DNA of 7,829 nt. Origin: Pseudomonadota bacterium. Its GTDB lineage: Bacteria > Desulfobacterota > Desulfovibrionia > Desulfovibrionales > Desulfovibrionaceae. The DNA is taken from positions 1 to 7,829 of the forward strand of contig JAEYTO010000074.1 of assembly GCA_023433925.1 (NCBI GenBank), written 5' to 3'. The position numbers were made by a program, and so were the translations under genes. This document shows, in pieces, positions 5,263-7,829 of this stretch (position 1 is its first letter; each line of letters opens with the position of its first letter). The notes under the pieces were generated by a model that saw nothing but the letters and a program-made list of their open reading frames with translations, made no database searches and was not told the origin of the DNA.

Positions 5263-7794
5263 CTACTCATTGCGCAGCACCTGCCAGGGACGTTGGCCGA
5301 GCATGCGGCGCATGCCGGCCAGGCCGAAGAGGATCACGGCCAATGTGCCGGCGGCGGCCGTGGCCAGGACCAGGCCGGGCATGAAGGTCCACCTGACCGC
5401 GTCCATGAGCCGGGTCACGGCCAGCCAGGCCGCCAGGCTGCCCAGCAAGGCCGCGGACAGTCCCGCGCCCAGGCCCAGGGCCAGGTGTTCCCAGAGCATG
5501 AGCGCGAGCACGTCCCGCCGCGTGGCGCCCACGGTCTTGAGCACCACCGCCTCGTAGTAGCGCCGCCGCAAGCCCGCGCGCAGGGCCTCGGCGAGCACGA
5601 GCAGCCCGGCCGCCAGGGTCACGCCGGCCACGGCGAGCACTGCCCGCTCCATGGCCGAGAGCATGCGCGAAACCGTGGCCAGGGCGTCCTTGACGCGCAC
5701 GGCGGTCACGTTGGGCAGCCTGGACGTCACGGCCTTGAGCACCGCGTCTTCGGACGCGGCCGCCCCCGCGCCGGGCTGCACATAGACCGTGGCCAGGTGC
5801 GTCTGGGGCGCGGCCCCCAGCGCGCCGGGCGAGAAGACCAGGGAGAAGTTCATGGCCAGGGTGGTCCACTCCACCTCGCGCAGGTTGGCGATGGCCACCT
5901 CGAAGGTCCGGCCCTGGATGTTCAAGGTCAGCCTGTCGCCCACGCTCACGCCGAAGCCCTCGGCGATGTCCGCCGCCAGCGACACGAGCGGCGGGCCGGC
6001 ATAGCCCTCGGGCCACCACTCGCCGGCCACGACGCGGTTGTGCGCGGGAAGACGGGCCGCATAGGTCACGCCCCGGTCGCCGCGCACGGCCCAGGCCGCC
6101 GAGGGGCTCACCGTGGCCTTGGACACGGGCACGCCGTCGATGGCCGTGATGCGCGCCCGGAGCATGGGCATGCGCTCGATCCGCGCCACGCCGGGCACGG
6201 CGCGCACGGCGGACTCGAACTCCTCCACCTGGCCGGGCTGGATGTCCATGAAGAAAAAGCTCGGAGCGCTCGCGGGCATCTCCGTGTCCACCTGGCGGCG
6301 CAGGTTGCCCTGCACGAGCATGATGGCCACGAGCACCGTGAGCCCGAGGCCCAGGGAGGCCATGGCCGTTGGCGCGTGCCCCGAGCGCTTCAGGCCGCGC
6401 AGAGCCATGGCCAGCAGCGGGTCGCGCGGCTTGAGCGCGCCGGCCAGCCGGGCCAGGCCCCGGCCCAGGAGCATCTGCACGCCGAAGGCCGTGGCCGCGG
6501 CCAGGGCGAACCAGGCCGCCGTGGACCTGTTGGGCGTCACGGCCACGGCGAAGGCGGCCAGGGCCAGGCCCGCCAGGAGCACGTAGAGCCGCGCGCGGCC
6601 GCTGAGCGGCTGTTGGCCGGGACCGCGATAGGAGCGGAACAGCCCGGCCGGCCGCACGGCCCTGGCGCGTAGCAGCGGCGGCAGGGAGAAGGTCAAGGCC
6701 GTGAGCATGCCGAAGCCCATGGCCGTCAGCAGCGGCCCAGGGAACAGGCCGACCCGCACCGGCACGGGCAGCCAGCCGGTCAGGGTGCCGGCCGCGATCC
6801 AGGCCAGCAGCAGCCCCAGAGCCAGGCCCAGGGCCGTGCCAGCCAGCGCGATGGCCAGGATCTGCGCCAGGTAGACCTTGGTCACGAGCGCGCCATCCGC
6901 GCCCAGGCACTTGAGGATGGCCATGGAGCGCAGCTTGCCCGACAGGTAGCTGTCCACGGCCTCGGCCACGCCCAAACCGCCCACCAGTAGCGCCGTCAGG
7001 CCCACCAGGGTCAGGAACAGGCCCAGGCGCTCCACCACGCGGCGCACGCCCGGCGCGGCGCGCGTGTAGTCGGACACGCTCCAGGGCGCGTCCGGGAAGG
7101 CCTTGCGCATGTCCTCCACGAAGCGCTGGGCATTCGCGCCCGGCGGAAGCTTCAGGTTGTAGTCGCGGCGCACCATGCTGCCTGGCAGGAGCAGCCCTGA
7201 TTCCTCCAGGGCCTGCGTGGAGATCATGAGCCGGGGGCCAAGGGCGAAGGCCGACACGACCCGGTCGGGCTCGCGCTCGATGGTCGCGCGCAACTCAAGC
7301 TCCATGTCGCCCACGCTGATGCGCTCGCCGAGCGACAGCCCGAGCTGGGTGAGCAGCTCCTGGTCGGCCACCGCGCCGTGCAGGCCGTCGCGCACCGCCA
7401 GGGCCGCGTTCAGGGGCATGTCGGGCGAAAGCTCCATGCGGCCGTAGAGCGGATATGCTTCGTCCACGGCCTTGAGCTCCACGAGCGTCCGGCCGCCTTG
7501 ATTCGACGGGTTGCCGGCCATGGAGCGCAGGCGCGCGGATCGGGAAACCTGGGCGCGCTCCTCGACATAGGCCAGGGCGTCCGGCGGGATATTCGCAAAG
7601 GTCGTGCGCAGCTGTGCGTCGCCGCCCAAGAGCGCCCGCGCGTCCTGGGCAATGGCCCGCTCGATGGCCTCGGATAGGGTGCCCACGCCGGCGATGACGC
7701 CCACGCCGAGCGCCAGGCAGGCCAGGAAGACCCCGAAGCGTCGGATGCCCCCGCGCAGCTCGCGCCGGGCCAGGGAGAGGAAGAGGGGAGTCAT
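5263..7794 (-). CDS. YbbP-type ABC transporter permease (FtsX/MacB-like, two modules)
   Basis: This is an inner-membrane protein of 843 residues, close to the roughly 800 of E. coli YbbP. It is duplicated. Module one has a transmembrane helix at about 20-40, a periplasmic domain (about 41-250), then three helices (about 257-280, 304-336, 352-375). A linker region with two helices follows (about 403-444). Module two starts with a helix at about 472-496, carries a second periplasmic domain (about 500-712) and ends with helices at about 716-738, 763-792 and 803-830. Each module has the FtsX-type coupling motif: MAILKCLGA (291-299) and VVLKTVGATRRDV (750-762). Such permeases pair with a LolD/MacB-like ATPase (YbbA) and are thought to drive periplasmic or envelope work rather than classical transport. 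The physiological substrate is not established. The ATG at 7794 has GGAGG (7807-7803) with an 8-base spacer. Confidence 0.9.
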   Translation of the reverse strand: MTPLFLSLARRELRGGIRRFGVFLACLALGVGVIAGVGTLSEAIERAIAQDARALLGGDAQLRTTFANIPPDALAYVEERAQVSRSARLRSMAGNPSNQGGRTLVELKAVDEAYPLYGRMELSPDMPLNAALAVRDGLHGAVADQELLTQLGLSLGERISVGDMELELRATIEREPDRVVSAFALGPRLMISTQALEESGLLLPGSMVRRDYNLKLPPGANAQRFVEDMRKAFPDAPWSVSDYTRAAPGVRRVVERLGLFLTLVGLTALLVGGLGVAEAVDSYLSGKLRSMAILKCLGADGALVTKVYLAQILAIALAGTALGLALGLLLAWIAAGTLTGWLPVPVRVGLFPGPLLTAMGFGMLTALTFSLPPLLRARAVRPAGLFRSYRGPGQQPLSGRARLYVLLAGLALAAFAVAVTPNRSTAAWFALAAATAFGVQMLLGRGLARLAGALKPRDPLLAMALRGLKRSGHAPTAMASLGLGLTVLVAIMLVQGNLRRQVDTEMPASAPSFFFMDIQPGQVEEFESAVRAVPGVARIERMPMLRARITAIDGVPVSKATVSPSAAWAVRGDRGVTYAARLPAHNRVVAGEWWPEGYAGPPLVSLAADIAEGFGVSVGDRLTLNIQGRTFEVAIANLREVEWTTLAMNFSLVFSPGALGAAPQTHLATVYVQPGAGAAASEDAVLKAVTSRLPNVTAVRVKDALATVSRMLSAMERAVLAVAGVTLAAGLLVLAEALRAGLRRRYYEAVVLKTVGATRRDVLALMLWEHLALGLGAGLSAALLGSLAAWLAVTRLMDAVRWTFMPGLVLATAAAGTLAVILFGLAGMRRMLGQRPWQVLRNE

Positions 7795-7829
7795 GAGAAG
7801 AGCCTCCGGCGGCCAGGGGGAAGGGGACC
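7791..7829 (-). CDS. Possible C-terminal tail of an upstream gene (likely the YbbA-like ATPase), partial
   Basis: Upstream of the permease, the minus strand stays open from the window edge to a TGA at 7793-7791, giving the tail GPLPPGRRRLFS. That stop overlaps the permease ATG as ATGA, a common arrangement in coupled ABC operons. YbbP-type permeases nearly always follow their ATPase gene, which makes an ATPase tail the likely reading. Twelve codons are too few to identify the protein, so this rests mainly on context. Confidence 0.35.
   Translation of the reverse strand, partial: GPLPPGRRRLFS

Noticed and set aside
5074..6672. 532-codon plus-strand open frame opposite the YbbP-like gene
   Set aside because: Composition is His, Gly, Arg and Gln rich and without domains, as expected for the antisense of a GC-rich gene; the minus-strand permease explains the region fully.

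Overview
This is a GC-rich (roughly 65%) bacterial window carrying three unrelated transcription units plus one stand-alone signalling gene. Protein style and gene content suggest a deltaproteobacterium of the Desulfovibrio kind, above all the short RdgC-like protein followed by its small partner. That assignment comes from remembered resemblance, not from a search. The first 58 bases are pure C and look like a contig-end artefact.

Layout: (1) 73-2435, minus strand, is a complete polar amino acid ABC uptake operon. It runs binding protein, hairpin with a T-tract, permease, ATPase, with the last two overlapping by 8 bp. (2) 2436-2694 is a divergent intergenic region with a weak candidate promoter on each strand. 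Near the transporter start site it also holds two AAACGTTT-type palindromes, which together form a larger inverted repeat. (3) 2695-3855, plus strand, holds two coupled genes that look like the N-terminal and C-terminal halves of the recombination-associated protein RdgC. They share one reading frame and are separated by a single TAG that lies inside the second gene's Shine-Dalgarno sequence. (4) 3898-4722, minus strand, encodes a receiver plus histidine-phosphotransfer (HPt) protein and converges with the RdgC pair. (5) 4723-5262 is about 540 bp with no convincing gene but several inverted repeats. (6) 5263-7794, minus strand, is a large two-module FtsX/MacB-type permease of the YbbP type. 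At the window edge there is probably the tail of its ATPase, overlapping by ATGA.

How they work together: the binding protein captures an amino acid in the periplasm and hands it to the permease and ATPase. The hairpin after the binding-protein gene would let that protein be made in excess of the membrane parts. The RdgC-like pair probably acts on DNA. The REC-HPt protein is likely an intermediate in a multistep phosphorelay whose partners are not in this window. The YbbP-like permease belongs to a separate ABC system. I see no mobile element, CRISPR array, tRNA or rRNA. The most unusual items are the split RdgC with its in-frame amber codon and the paired palindromes in the transporter control region.
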